Origin: Atrina japonica
Lineage: Eukaryota > Mollusca > Bivalvia > Pterioida > Pinnidae
Direction of reading: 5' to 3'
Length of the DNA: 64,000 bases
Assembly: GCA_030159075.1 (NCBI GenBank)
Contig: BROG01000074.1
Location: 1-64,000 of the forward strand
Under the pieces are notes generated by a model. It ran no database searches. It was given only the letters and a program-made list of their open reading frames with translations, and was not told where the DNA came from. How positions within the stretch are numbered: the stretch's first letter is position 1; every line of letters begins with the position of its first letter. Positions 1 to 11,559 of this stretch are shown piece after piece. Both the position numbers and the translations under genes were made by a program.

Positions 1-107
1 CTTTAGATGTTCTTTTTTGCAAAGCTTGCTTCGCAACTCGTTGCAACTTTATATTGTATAGTTTTGCATTTATATTTCATTATGTAACGGATGCAATTGG
101 TAATAAC

Positions 108-700
108 GACGCAATTTGTAATAAAAATTTCGAAGTCCGAGACTCCTTGCAAATTTAATGAGGGACGTTAGAGATGGCTGTGTCAAGATGCATTATGACC
201 AATTGAATGAAAAAGATGGATTCGAACCCACTATGATCAATTTTTGAAAAACGTTATTACAAACTGTGTCGATGTGCATTTTTCAAGAAAGACAGGACCA
301 ACGCAATTTGTAATACATTTTTAAATCTTCGTTTCTCTTTTATAAATGTCTACGTAACAAGTGTGGATCTAGGATTTCTTAAAATTTTATAACCAGAAGA
401 TAACATGAAATTAATTTTATACCTTGAATATAACTGTAAAATTTTATTACAACTTGCGTTGATGTGATCTTTCGCAAAATGCAAATCGACGCAATTTGTA
501 ATAAATTTTAAAAATCACTTGATTAGGGTTTAAGTGTTTTTTTAATTATCCAATAAGGTCATAATATATGTCTAAATATCTAGATCTGTAAGTTGTGGGT
601 TGTGTTGACGATAAAATCGAAGGTTTGGAGATTTATTACAATTTGCGTGAATTTTGCAATTGTTGAAAATGGCAGATTGACGCAATTTGTAATAAATTTT
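108..700. repeat. About 190-bp tandem repeat with an internal stem-loop, 3+ copies
   Basis: GACGCAATTTGTAATA appears at 108, 299 (variant), 488 and 676. The last three are each preceded 30-50 nt upstream by its near-complement (TTATTACAA..TTGCGT or a variant, at 254, 444 and 632). The 632-700 copy forms a 17-bp stem with one mismatch (TTTATTACAATTTGCGT pairing with ACGCAATTTGTAATAAA). Confidence 0.8.
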
Positions 701-719
701 AAATTTAGTGGTTCATATT

Positions 720-3060
720 ATGTAGATATGCTACAATGTCCCATAATATGTCATTAACATTACTATTTTCAATCCAAATATGAAGAAAAGGGGGGTGATC
801 TTCCATAGGCAATCCGCCATGGTATTTAACCCTCCCCCTAATTTTTCAAATACTTAACTTTGATCAACATTCTTTTGTTGCTATTATATAGATATGCTAC
901 AATGCAATCTGCTATGGTATTTTAACAAGTATTTTTCAAATACTGGAATTTTTCTCAGCATTTGTGATTGATATTATGTAGATATGTTACAATGTCCCAT
1001 AATATGCCTATAACATTATTATCTTCCAATCCTAATATGAAGAAGGGGTGGGGGGTGCGGGTAATCTACCATGGTATTTTAACCCCACCCCCCCTCTTAA
1101 ATTTTCAAATGTTGAACATTTATCAGCATTTTTTGGTTGAAATTATTTAGTTTTGCTTTAATGTCCAATAATATGGCTATAAGATTACAGTCTTTTAATC
1201 CAAATATGAAGAAATGGGGATAGTTAATCTACCATAGGCAATTTGTCATGGTATTTTAACACACACACACCCCCCCAGTTTTTCAAATACTGAACTTTTA
1301 TCAGCAATTTTTGGTTGATATTATTTAGTTATGCTACAATGTACCATAATATGACTATAAGATTACAATCTTTTAATTTTAAATATGAATAAATAGGAGG
1401 GGGTAATCTACCATAGGCAATCTTCCATGGCATTTTAATTAACCCTCCTAATTTTTCAAATACTGTACTTTTATCAGCATTTGGGTTGATATTATGTAGA
1501 TATGCTACAATGTCCCATAATATGTCTATAACATCATATTTTTTTCAAAATAAAAATGATGAAAGGGGAGGATTTAATCCACAATGGTATTCCCCCCTTC
1601 CACTTTTTCAAACAGTGAACTTTTAGAAATGTTGCTGACTGAAATTGTGTAGCTATGCTAGAAATGTCATGTAATATGTTTTGGTGAAGGTGTAATCAAA
1701 ATTTGTAAAATCTTGTTGTGTTTTGAAAAAAAAAACTAAATCAAAGTTCACTGAATAATTAACCTGTTTAGTATATGTGATACTAGCTGACGAAAATGAG
1801 TATTATTTACAGGTGTATCATAAATGTCATTAGGTGTGTGTGTGTGTGGGGGGTGGTGTTAAAATACTATTTACCTATGGTAGATTACCCCCCACCTTTC
1901 TTCATACTTGGATTGAAAGAATGTAATGTTAAAGGTATATTAAGGGACAATGTAGCATAAATAAATAATAGCAACCAAAAAAATGCTGATAAAAATTCAG
2001 TATTTGAAAAATGGGGGGTGGTGGTTTTAAAATACCATGGCAGATTGTCTATGGTAGATTCCCCCCCCCCCCCTCTCCATTTCTTCATATTTGGATTGAA
2101 AGATTGTAATGTTATAGGCATATTATTTGACATTGTAGCATATCTACATGATATTAAAAAATGCTGATGAAAGTTCAGTATTTGAAACTTTAAGGGGAAG
2201 GGGGGTTAAAATACCATGGCAGATTCTCTATGGTAGAATACCCCCCTTTCATATTTGGATTGAAAAATTGTAATGCTATAGGCATATTATGGGACATTGT
2301 ATCATATCTACATGATATAAAAAAAAATGCTGATGAAAGTTCAGTATTTGAATATTTAAGGGGAGGGGGTTAAAATATCATGGCAGATTGTTTATGCTAT
2401 AGGCATATTATGGGACATTGTAGCATATCTACATTATATCAATCAAAAATGCTGATAAAATTTCAGTATTTGAAAAATTGGAGGTGGGGTTAAAATACCA
2501 TGGCAGATTGTCTATGGTAGATTACCCCCTCCCCTTTCTTCATATTTGGATTGAAAGATTGTAATTTTATAGGCATATTATGGGACATTGTAGCATAATT
2601 AAAAAATAGCAACCAAAAAAATGCTGATAAAAATTCAGTATTTGAAAAATGGGGGGTGGTGGTTTTAAAATACCATGGCAGATTGTCTATGGTAGAATAC
2701 CCCCTTTCATATTTGGATTGAAAAATTGTAATGCTATAGGCATATTATGGGACATTGTAGCATATGTATGTAATATCAACCAAATAAGCTGATAAAAGTT
2801 CAGTATTTGAAAAATTGGGGGTTTGTGTGTTAAAATACCATGGCAGATTGCCTATGGTAGATTAACCCCCTTCCCCTTCTTAAGATTACAAAATTCTTTT
2901 AATGAAACTAAGTTTTTTATTAAAAAAAAAAAGAAAGAATGCTTTTACATGTATGTAATACAGACAGTATATACTAATTTTAGAAGTTATTTTGGGGAAA
3001 ACTGGAGGGGGGTTAATCTACCATAGGGGGTGTTAATGTACCATGGATGGTTCCTATGAT
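720..3060. repeat. Two head-to-head arrays of ~160-bp units (giant imperfect inverted repeat)
   Basis: From 720 to about 1690 some seven units run in one direction (landmarks ATGCTACAATGTCCCATAAT, then CTACCATAGGCAAT, then TTTTCAAATACTGAAC). From about 1800 to 3060 at least six units run in the opposite direction (AAAATACCATGGCAGATTG, then GGGACATTGTAGCATA). Each unit holds G-runs or C-runs of 5-13. Between them, 1690-1800 is a non-repeated spacer. Confidence 0.88.
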
Positions 3061-3104
3061 ATTTAAACCCCAGAGTTAAATTACCATAGGGGATTAATCT
3101 ACCA

Positions 3105-3365
3105 TATGACACTGGACTGGCTAAGTCAGTAACATGCTCATCTCTTGTCAACAGGTCGGATTCCTGTCCTTTGGATGGGACACTAAAAACTGAGGTCACG
3201 TCACAGTAGGTGTCAGCACGTTAAAAAACCCTCACTGCTCAATAGCCATAAGTGCCAAGCACAGGCCAAACTTGGAAGCCCTTTACCAGCATTAGTTATG
3301 TCTACATATGAGTGAAAGATTCTTGAGCGAGACATTAAACAACAATACAAACCAACCAACAATCA
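3105..3365 (+). mobile_element. SINE family C, older copy
   Basis: Head ACTGGCTAAGTCAGTAACATG, box B-like GTCGGATTCCTG, then body blocks GTCAGCACGTTAAAAAACCC and GAGTGAAAGATTCTTGAGCG. More diverged than the copies with target duplications. Confidence 0.75.
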
Positions 3366-4234
3366 CAGTATCACCCTGAGCCTTTGGTTCAGGTGACCTA
3401 AAAAATCTTCTCAGATTGATAAATCAGATGCTTTTTGCTTTTACTGTTGCTGACAGGGAAATATAAGAATTCTTTGACCTTGGTGCTTCGAATTAATAAA
3501 CAAATATATAAAAGCATCCTATTTGTTTTTATAATGCCTAAATTTATTTCAATCCAAAATATATAAAGAAAACAACAACAAATAATTAGTTCATTCCAAG
3601 ATTAACAAAGAATCACAGCAATGCTGATCATTACATTCACATCAACTTATATTGCAGTGCATATAACAATATTATCTGTAGACTCATTGTGTGTAAATGC
3701 TGAGACTAGCAAACTTCTTTAATTCAATGTCCATAAACACAGTGATACTCTATAATTCTATCATATGAAGCTATGAGAGGATCAATTTCATAGGTTTTGT
3801 GACTCTTGTGTTTGATATTTTGGCTTATGATCTTACAAATGTATTTACAGTACTAAAAAAGGTACTCATTCCTCCTTCTCTGTAAAGGAAATTGTGGAAT
3901 AACCAACCAACAAAACAACAGTTGTCACTGACAACAATTTTTAGAATACAACAATGTCATTTACACATACTCTGGAGAAAATGCTATATTAGATATTTAC
4001 TGAGGCATGTGTATGTATTCACAGCATATTAAGCAAGTATTAAGCAAATAATGTGTTTTACATATATTCATCCATTTGCAACATAGCACAATTTACACGA
4101 ATGACTGCTCTCTCATTGAGCACAGCACCATGTAACAAAAAATAGCATTGGTATCACCAAAACATTTGTACTCAAATATATCACCCTGTGAATCTTGAGT
4201 CATGCTAGTTATGAATGACAAAATGGTAAACAAA
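3366..4234. other. Intergenic stretch with nothing recognised
   Basis: AT-rich unique sequence with stops in all frames; no repeat, splice-linked coding match or RNA gene was seen. Confidence 0.6.
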
Positions 4235-5090
4235 TACACAAAATACAGGGCTCAACTCATAACAATGTCATACACAAACATACATACAAGATACAGGGCT
4301 TACCTCATAACAATGCCATACACAAACATACATACAAGATACAGGGCTTACCTCATAACAATGTCATACACAAACATACATACAAGATACAGGGCTTAAC
4401 TCATAACAATGCCATACACAAACATACATACAAGATACAGGGCTTACCTCATAACAATGCCATACACAAACATACAAGAAATAGTTGTCATAACAATGTT
4501 GTACACAAATACATGAGATGCAGGGTTCAACTCATAGCAATGTTGTACACAAATATACGAGATAAAGGATTCAACTCATAACAATGTTGTACACAAATAT
4601 ACGAAATGCAGGGTTCAACTCATAGCAATGTTGTACACAAATATACGAGATAAAGGATTCAACTCATAACAATGTTGTACACAAATATACGAGATAAAGG
4701 ATTCAACTCATAACAATGTTGTACACAAATACAGGAGATGCAGGGTTCAACTCATAGCAATGTTGTACACAAATACATGAGATGCAGGGTTCAACTCATA
4801 GCAATGTTGTACACAAATATACGAGATAAAGGATTCAACTCATAGCAATGTTGTACACAAATATACGAAATGCAGGGTTCAACTCATAGCAATGTTGTAC
4901 ACAAATACATGAGATGCAGGGTTCAACTCATAGCAATGTTGTACACAAATATACGAGATAAAGGATTCAACTCATAGCAATGTTGTACACAAATATTCAA
5001 CTCATTACAATGTTGTACACAAATACACAAGATAAAGGGTTCAACTCATTATAATGCCATACAAGAATACACAAGATACAGGGTTCAACT
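4235..5090. repeat. Compound minisatellite: 48-bp units then 44-bp units
   Basis: From 4243 to 4480, ATACAGGGCT recurs every 48 bp (4291, 4339, 4387, 4435). From about 4490 to 5060, AACAATGTTGTACACAAATA-type units recur every 44 bp, about 13 copies, alternating two variants (GAGATAAAGGATTC and GAGATGCAGGGTTC). The two unit types share CATAACAATG and TACACAAA, so one probably derives from the other by a 4-bp change in length. Confidence 0.9.
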
Positions 5091-5884
5091 CAACTAATAA
5101 TAACAACAGTTTGTGGTGTAGAACAGGACTCATCATAACCAATATATTATGCTTTTAAGATATATCTCTCTCTTGATTGTTAAGATATAGATCAACGAGT
5201 ATCAAAAATGCTTTAATATCATATACTGGCTTTTGTAGAGAGGGACACCTCACTGTTTCTCCTTGGAGACCAGAAAGCAAAACTGACAATGACAACACAC
5301 GACACTAAAAGCAATCCTTGTCCCCTTTGTAGATCAGAAGTTCTTATTTCAGGGATCTTGTAAGAATTAGAAAATATGACTAACATAATGCAGTTGAAGT
5401 TTGAATTTTTGACAAATCAATATCACACTTGTTCACTATAAAATACAGTATAAACACCTATCTAGTGAAGAATTACTGCCAATCCTCCTGCTTAGTTCCT
5501 TAAACACCTAAAATAGTATAAATTTTAGTATAAATCTATTTTTATCCGAGTTCATAAACATTTTTCATGTCAAATGTTAAATATTTATCTCGACTGTTAA
5601 AGAAGAAACGGATGAGAATGTAGTAAAAGTCTTTTTCATTTTAATATGGTGCAGGAGAGGTATAAAAAAGTCAAATACTAACCCTTACAACCCACGGACT
5701 ATAATAGGTTGGTCCAAAACATCCAAAAAAAATCATACCATATAGATAGTTAGGGGTGAAAGGGATAACTCAACATTGTTTACACTCTGTTGCATTATTT
5801 ATTTATTTGGGAACCTGATCAAATTTCAAGACAATGTAATAATCTTACAATGTAAAACCTGTAAAAGTATTCTGTTAAAAAAAA

Positions 5885-6112
5885 AAAAATTTGTCCTCTC
5901 AAAGTTGTATCAAGTTATCAGTACACATAGGTGATCTGTATACAAAGAAATAACAAATTTGTCTTCTCAAAGTTGTATCAAGTTATCAGTACACATAGGT
6001 GATCTGTATACAAAGAAATAACAAATTTGTCCACTCAAAGTAGTTGTATCAAGTTATCAGTACACATAAGTGATCTGTATATAAAGAAATTACAAAGTAG
6101 TTGTACACATAA
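5885..6112. repeat. About 68-bp tandem repeat, 3 copies
   Basis: AAATTTGTCCTCTCAAAG..GTACACATAGGTGATCTGTATACAAAG repeats at about 5888, 5956 and 6024, the last copy with small insertions. It is intergenic. The flanking 5100-5880 shows no gene or clear repeat. Confidence 0.85.
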
Positions 6113-6378
6113 GTGAACTATGTATACTGCTTTGTCGTATAGCTGTGTCAGTTTTATCTTCTGGGACTCTAGGAAGCAGTTACAATACAAAGGTGGTTCT
6201 TGATGTGGATTTATCAACAATTATAAATTGATGTGATATATATATACTGTTTTAATTACAACCAGAACATTTACTTCATCTCTTTATGGAGATGTTGATG
6301 AAAAACATGTTCAAGAAAAGTATATATTATTTGAAGAATGGAAACTAGATCAATGAACAAAGGAATTCAATTTAGATC

Positions 6379-8460
6379 TTAAAGTGCACCCCAAACGTTA
6401 TATACAACTTTTCAAAAATTGTTAGTTTATGATGCAAAAATGCATTTGTCAAAAATTTGAAGTCAATCTGATGTCTCGTTCCGGAGATACAAGCCGACAA
6501 AGTTGGTTTTTTTTTTACCTGCAGGAAATCCAATCGAGAGAATATTCTGAAAACTTCTAATGACCATGACGTCATCCAAAGAACACTGGTACAATAGCCA
6601 TTGGGGGGTATAGAGAAAGTGGGCAAGTTTTCTAGTTCAGAATCCAGTTTGGAAGATGATTTTTATACTCAATCCCAAAGTGACGATGAAAGAGATTCTC
6701 ATGATCATTACGAGATGTTAATTGTTTCATTTACAATAAATATAATTAATTCAGCGGAGAAGTATGTGCTAAATACGTCTTTATAATCACCACTATGTAT
6801 AAAAATACTAGCGTCCAGTGTGTCCCAACTACTTGGCTGTTGTGTACAATACCCCGTAAACATAAACTCTCAGATGTTGTCATTTCGGCACTTACATCTT
6901 TTAATTCCCATTGATGTCGGGGAATCACTTACAGTGAGACGGCACGTGAAATAAAATGTTAGATTTAGAATAGCGGACATTTGTAAATAAACTTATTATC
7001 AATAGGACTTCTGAATGGGCGTATGTTAAAATAAATATGTGACAATTCTTTTGCATGCATTTGACAAAGGTATTGCTATTTTTACAAAAGTGTATTGAAG
7101 ATTAATCCATGATATTGATAACTAAAAATATTAAAAAACAAAATAACAAAAAATAAACCAAGAAAATAAATCACTTAAAATTCAAACCATCCATTGACAT
7201 ATCAATGGTCATTGAAATCTGCGATAACCTGCATGGTTATTAATCTATCTCTCTCTAATAATAAACAATTATATATCAATTGTTAAAATATAGATGTAAA
7301 TGTCATTTACGGTTGAATTAAAAAATAATGCATATACCCAAATTTTAATGGAGTTTTTAGTATCTATTGAGAGAGAGAGAGAGAGAGAGAGTGTGTGTGT
7401 TCCGCCATTTTGTTCTGCAGAAACTTTTACTAAAAAATATTTAAATATCTATCTATCTATTTTACATTACATCAGCACCATATATAACACTTTTGAAGCG
7501 GAATTACGAAAATTAAGAATGAAATTCTGCTATTCAGTTTAATGTTTGGTGATTTATTTTGTTTTAATTTTTGTTACAAACGTTCGTATAAAATATTTTT
7601 ATATAATTTGATAGAAACTGTCATAATTTTCAATAAAACATGCATTTTGATGCCAAATTACTAACAATAACAGATTCATTTTTATTGTGTGGTATTTCTT
7701 AATCTTTTAATTTTTGTGAATTGTATAAAATATATTTTTTAAATAACAGGATAGAAATGTAATAGTAAACTAAATAAAATACATTTTGAAAGGAAAATAA
7801 GGAAATTCAGGAAGAAAAAACACTGTTTGGAGTTTTATAAATTAATTTATTAACTCATTAATTAATTTATCTATTTATCCATTTATTTATTTTTCTATTA
7901 ATTCATTTATTTATCTATTTATTTATTTACTTTATTTCGGTACATTTTTAAAAAATAATGTGTTAGGATATGCAATAATCCAGTGTTAGGTGTTTAAACA
8001 TGTCCCTTCATAAGCTACATCTGAAACAGGACAGAATTGAAAATCAGCATGTAATAATTTTATGAATCTAGTCCTCAACTGTGTTAAAATTATCTTTTTA
8101 TCTTTCGGAAATTTTTGAACAGCTAGATCTGTTTAGATATATTTCAGGACCTCGCTACAACGCACCGATTAACCAAGACTGTTAAATAATCCGCCGATAT
8201 GTTATCTTGCTATACTTGTAATACTGTAGGCTAATGGCTCTCACACCCTATAGTGCTTGACCTCTTCCTTTGATGATGTAGCAGACCTAAAGCCGTTCAC
8301 GAGAATTTTAAAGGTGTGCAAACAGGATTCAGTTACTTTTTGCTAAATATCTCGGGAATGAAACATCGGATTGACTTCAAATTTTCGAGAAATGCATTTA
8401 TGCATCATAAACAAATAATTTTTGAAAAGATGTATATATAGCGTTTGGGGTGCACTTTAA
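6379..8460. mobile_element. 2.08-kb element with ~110-bp terminal inverted repeats inside TTAA
   Basis: The left end TTAA-AGTGCACCCCAAACG (6379) and the right end CGTTTGGGGTGCACT-TTAA (8460) are inverted copies. The match continues inward for about 110 bp with scattered mismatches (TCTTTTCAAAAATT, TTTATGATGCA, GAAGTCAATC). A TTAA at each end would fit a TTAA target duplication, as in piggyBac-like elements. No transposase is visible; the interior is AT-rich with a GA/GT microsatellite (7374-7400) and TTTA-rich runs (7845-7935). It could instead be two solo copies in opposite orientation. Confidence 0.6.
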
Positions 8461-9872
8461 CATTTGAGGTAAATATAGTATTCATCACAACAGAACAATA
8501 ATATTCTCAGTGTTTCATAAAAAATGGAAAAATCTGAGCAACCCATATGAACACTACCATATATGTTTCAAATAAAGTTCTGTTACAATTAAAAACAACT
8601 ACAATTTAGCAGATCTACTAGACAAGTCTAAATGATGGGTGGTTTTTTCCCAGCTACATCATAACTGAATTTAATTCTCCACCATTAAAACCTGGCTGCA
8701 ATTGTATAACTGAAAAATGTTGAGTATTGCCTTCAACACTTGTGAAAAATAAATACAAAAAATGTTTACAGCAGCTGGAAACTTTTTAAAAAAGCGAAAT
8801 GGACATAAGTTTTATTTCAGCAAATAACGGCTAAACTTACAGTCAGATCTATATACAGGGGACAAAGATGAAACATGAAAAGATTGTTTCGGATACATCA
8901 ACAAAATGTCATAGGTATAAAAATAGAAGCATAAAATTATAGTCTATTCTTTGGCATAACAGCAATATAAAATATCAAAATGAAGCTTTTTTTTTAAACA
9001 AATATATAATTTTCTAACAAGCATGAGGTTACAGCAATAAACCATGTATGCAGCATATACACGATTTAAACTGTCAACATCTAATATAACCACATTTAAT
9101 ACTACATCTAATATATACCCTGACCATTCATACCAGGCACCTAATACTGCATCTAATAAATGCCACCAATACCAGGCACCCAATAAATGCCACTCATAAC
9201 AGGCATCTAATAAATGCCACTCATACCAGGCACCTAATACTGCATCTAATAAATGCCACTTATAGCAGGCACCTAATAAATGCCACTCATACCAGGCACC
9301 TAATAAATGCCACTCATACCGGGCACCTAATAAATGCCACTCATACTCGGCACCTAATACTGCATCTCGGTCACTAAGCACTTATACCAGACAGTTATCA
9401 CTATATCTGAGCAATACTGTATACTTCTAGATATCAAAACAATAAAACTCTTATCATCAGTACAAGCACGAAGTATGATTTAATGAATAAATGATTGATA
9501 AAATATCATTTCAAAATTTCCCAACAGCACATACAATATAACTAGAAGCACACAAATTAATGATGGATGCACAAGAAGTTTTCACATTAAAAGCCATTCA
9601 AATCTATTAACTTATCCTAGAAATACAGATATAGCTTGTAACGCTGCAGGAACTCTTAAAAACAAGGGACATAACTTATACAAATATACTAGGATAAAAG
9701 AAGTTCAATTACATTTAAAAGCAACCAACAAAATAAATTTGGATAGCATCTTATTTATCTAATGGCAAAACATGAAGAAAAATTAAATCTTTTACCATCA
9801 TTATGTAATATGAAGCAAAACAAACCATAATGACTTGACAAGATGTTCATTTCATTTAAGATCTATTATCAT
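8461..9872. other. Intergenic stretch with one SINE tail and the 27-bp array
   Basis: Apart from a family-A SINE tail (8655-8745) and the 9125-9365 array, no gene or RNA is seen. The AGL transcript probably ends near the right edge. Confidence 0.55.
9125..9365. repeat. 27-bp minisatellite with a longer variant unit
   Basis: Units of the form ACCAGGCACCTAATAAATGC recur about nine times; some carry an extra CTAATACTGCAT segment. The 27-bp period equals nine codons, which creates a spurious minus-strand open frame over the array. Confidence 0.85.
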
Positions 9873-11559
9873 TTTATTTCTCATGTGATAAACTCCATCT
9901 TTTGAAAAAAAATGAACTAATTACTCTCAATTATTCTGTTCTGTGTGTCATGAGAAATAATCCAGTATTGTCAACACCATCCTATTTTTTGTGTATCTGG
10001 ATTTTGATTAGACAAGGAAGACCTGTTAATACAGATCAAATCTGTTCTGCATACTTGTCACAGAGGTATCCCCAAAACACACAAAAGAATTTATATATCA
10101 AAAATGTAAAACATACAAGTTGTATTTAGCATCTAACCTAGATCTTATTTCCTTGTCCTGCATTGATGTTATCTGTCATCCTGATCTTACACAAGCTTAG
10201 ATGTTACTTAAGTACTTTATGCAAAAGTAATTGTTATCTTTCTGTCTTACAAAAGTTATCTACAAATCTAATACAGAATTCAGTATGTCTGCCTGTATTA
10301 TTTACATATCTAATACAGAATTCAGTATGTCTGCCTGTATTATTTACATATCTAATACAGAATTCAGTATGTCTGCCTGTATTATTTACATATCTAATAC
10401 AGAATTCAGTATGTCTGCCTGTATTATTTACATATCTAATACAGAATTCAGTATGTCTGCCTGTATTATTTACATATCTAATACAGAATTCAGTATGTCT
10501 GCCTGTATTATTTATATATCTAATACAGAATTCAGTATGTCTGCCTGTATTATTTACATATCTAATACAGAATTCAGTATGTCTGCCTGTATTATTTATA
10601 TATCTAATACAGAATTCAGTATGTCTGCCTGTATTATTTACAAATCTAATACAGAATTCAGTATATTTGCCTGTATTTTTCACATATCTAATACAGAATT
10701 CAGTATGTCTGCCTGTATTATTTACATATCTAATACAGAATTCAGTATGTCTGCCTGTAATATTTACAAATCTAATACAGAATTCAGTATGTCTGCCTGT
10801 ATTTTTTACATATCTAATACAGAATTCAGTATGTCTGCCTGTATTATTTACATATCTAATACAGAATTCAGTATGTCTGCCTGTATTATTTACATATCTC
10901 ATACAGAATTCAGTATGTCTGCCTGTAATATCTACATATCTAATACTGAATCCAGTATGTCTGCCTGTAACATCTACATATCTAATACTGAATCCAGTAT
11001 GTTTGCCTGTCTTCCATAGGACTAGATATTATCTAAATTTTACACAAAACTAAATATTGTCTGTCAGTCTTACAAAAGACTACAAGTTATTGATATATCG
11101 AATACAGAATTCAGTATGTCTATCTGTATTACAAGTACTAAAAGTTATCTACATATCTAATACAGCATTCATTATGTCTACCTGTCTTCCATAGGATTAG
11201 ATATTATCTACCAGTACATGGTTTTTACACATAACTCAATATTAAATGTTATCAGTTCATCCTCCACTCATCTAGATATTATCTTTGTGTTTTACACAGA
11301 ATTAAATGTTATCTTTCTGTCACACAAAAGACTAGACTTTATCTACATATCCTACACAAAACTAAGTGCTATATGCTCATTCTTACATAAAACTGAATGT
11401 TATATACATATCTCACAAAGAACTGTGCTATTTGCCAGACTTACATATGACTAGATGCTACGCTGACATTATGTTACACAAGGCAAGTTTGTTATCTATC
11501 AATGTCTGTTCTGATGACAGATTCTGAATCTGAATACTATATATAGATATTTCAGACTC
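9873..11559 (-). other. AGL: Possible AGL 3' untranslated region with poly(A) signal at 9873-9878
   Basis: The stop codon is at 11560-11562. No AATAAA is seen on the minus strand in the first ~550 nt after it. The next clear AATAAA is at 9873-9878 (TTTATT on the plus strand), beyond an 18-copy 42-bp array. If that signal is used, the 3' UTR is about 1.7 kb and contains the whole array. A variant signal nearer the stop is also possible. Confidence 0.35.
10261..11016. repeat. 42-bp minisatellite, 18 copies, downstream of the AGL stop codon
   Basis: Each unit contains ACAGAATTCAGTATGTCTGC and is 42 bp (14 codons), so two plus-strand frames and one minus-strand frame stay open through it. Copies 1-9 are nearly identical; copies from about 10650 on diverge. 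Degraded relatives continue to about 11180. The array may lie within the AGL 3' UTR. Confidence 0.95.

Noticed and set aside
6601..6786. Small Ser/Asp-rich open frame starting MGGIEKVGKF
   Set aside because: It looks protein-like for about 35 codons but lies inside the TTAA element, has no splice partner or known domain, and ends in AT-rich sequence. It may be a relic and is not supported as a gene.
8944..9381. Minus-strand 145-codon frame repeating LGAWYEWHL
   Set aside because: It is produced by the 27-bp minisatellite; no conserved domain or splice-linked exon.
10261..11016. CRISPR-like regular array
   Set aside because: Units are directly adjacent with no variable spacers, and the context is an animal gene. 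It is a minisatellite.
10163..11053. Open frames of 296, 262 and 222 codons on both strands with 14-residue repeats
   Set aside because: They all come from the 18 x 42-bp array, whose period is a multiple of three. Three overlapping frames open at once and no splice or start context points to a DNA repeat, not a gene.
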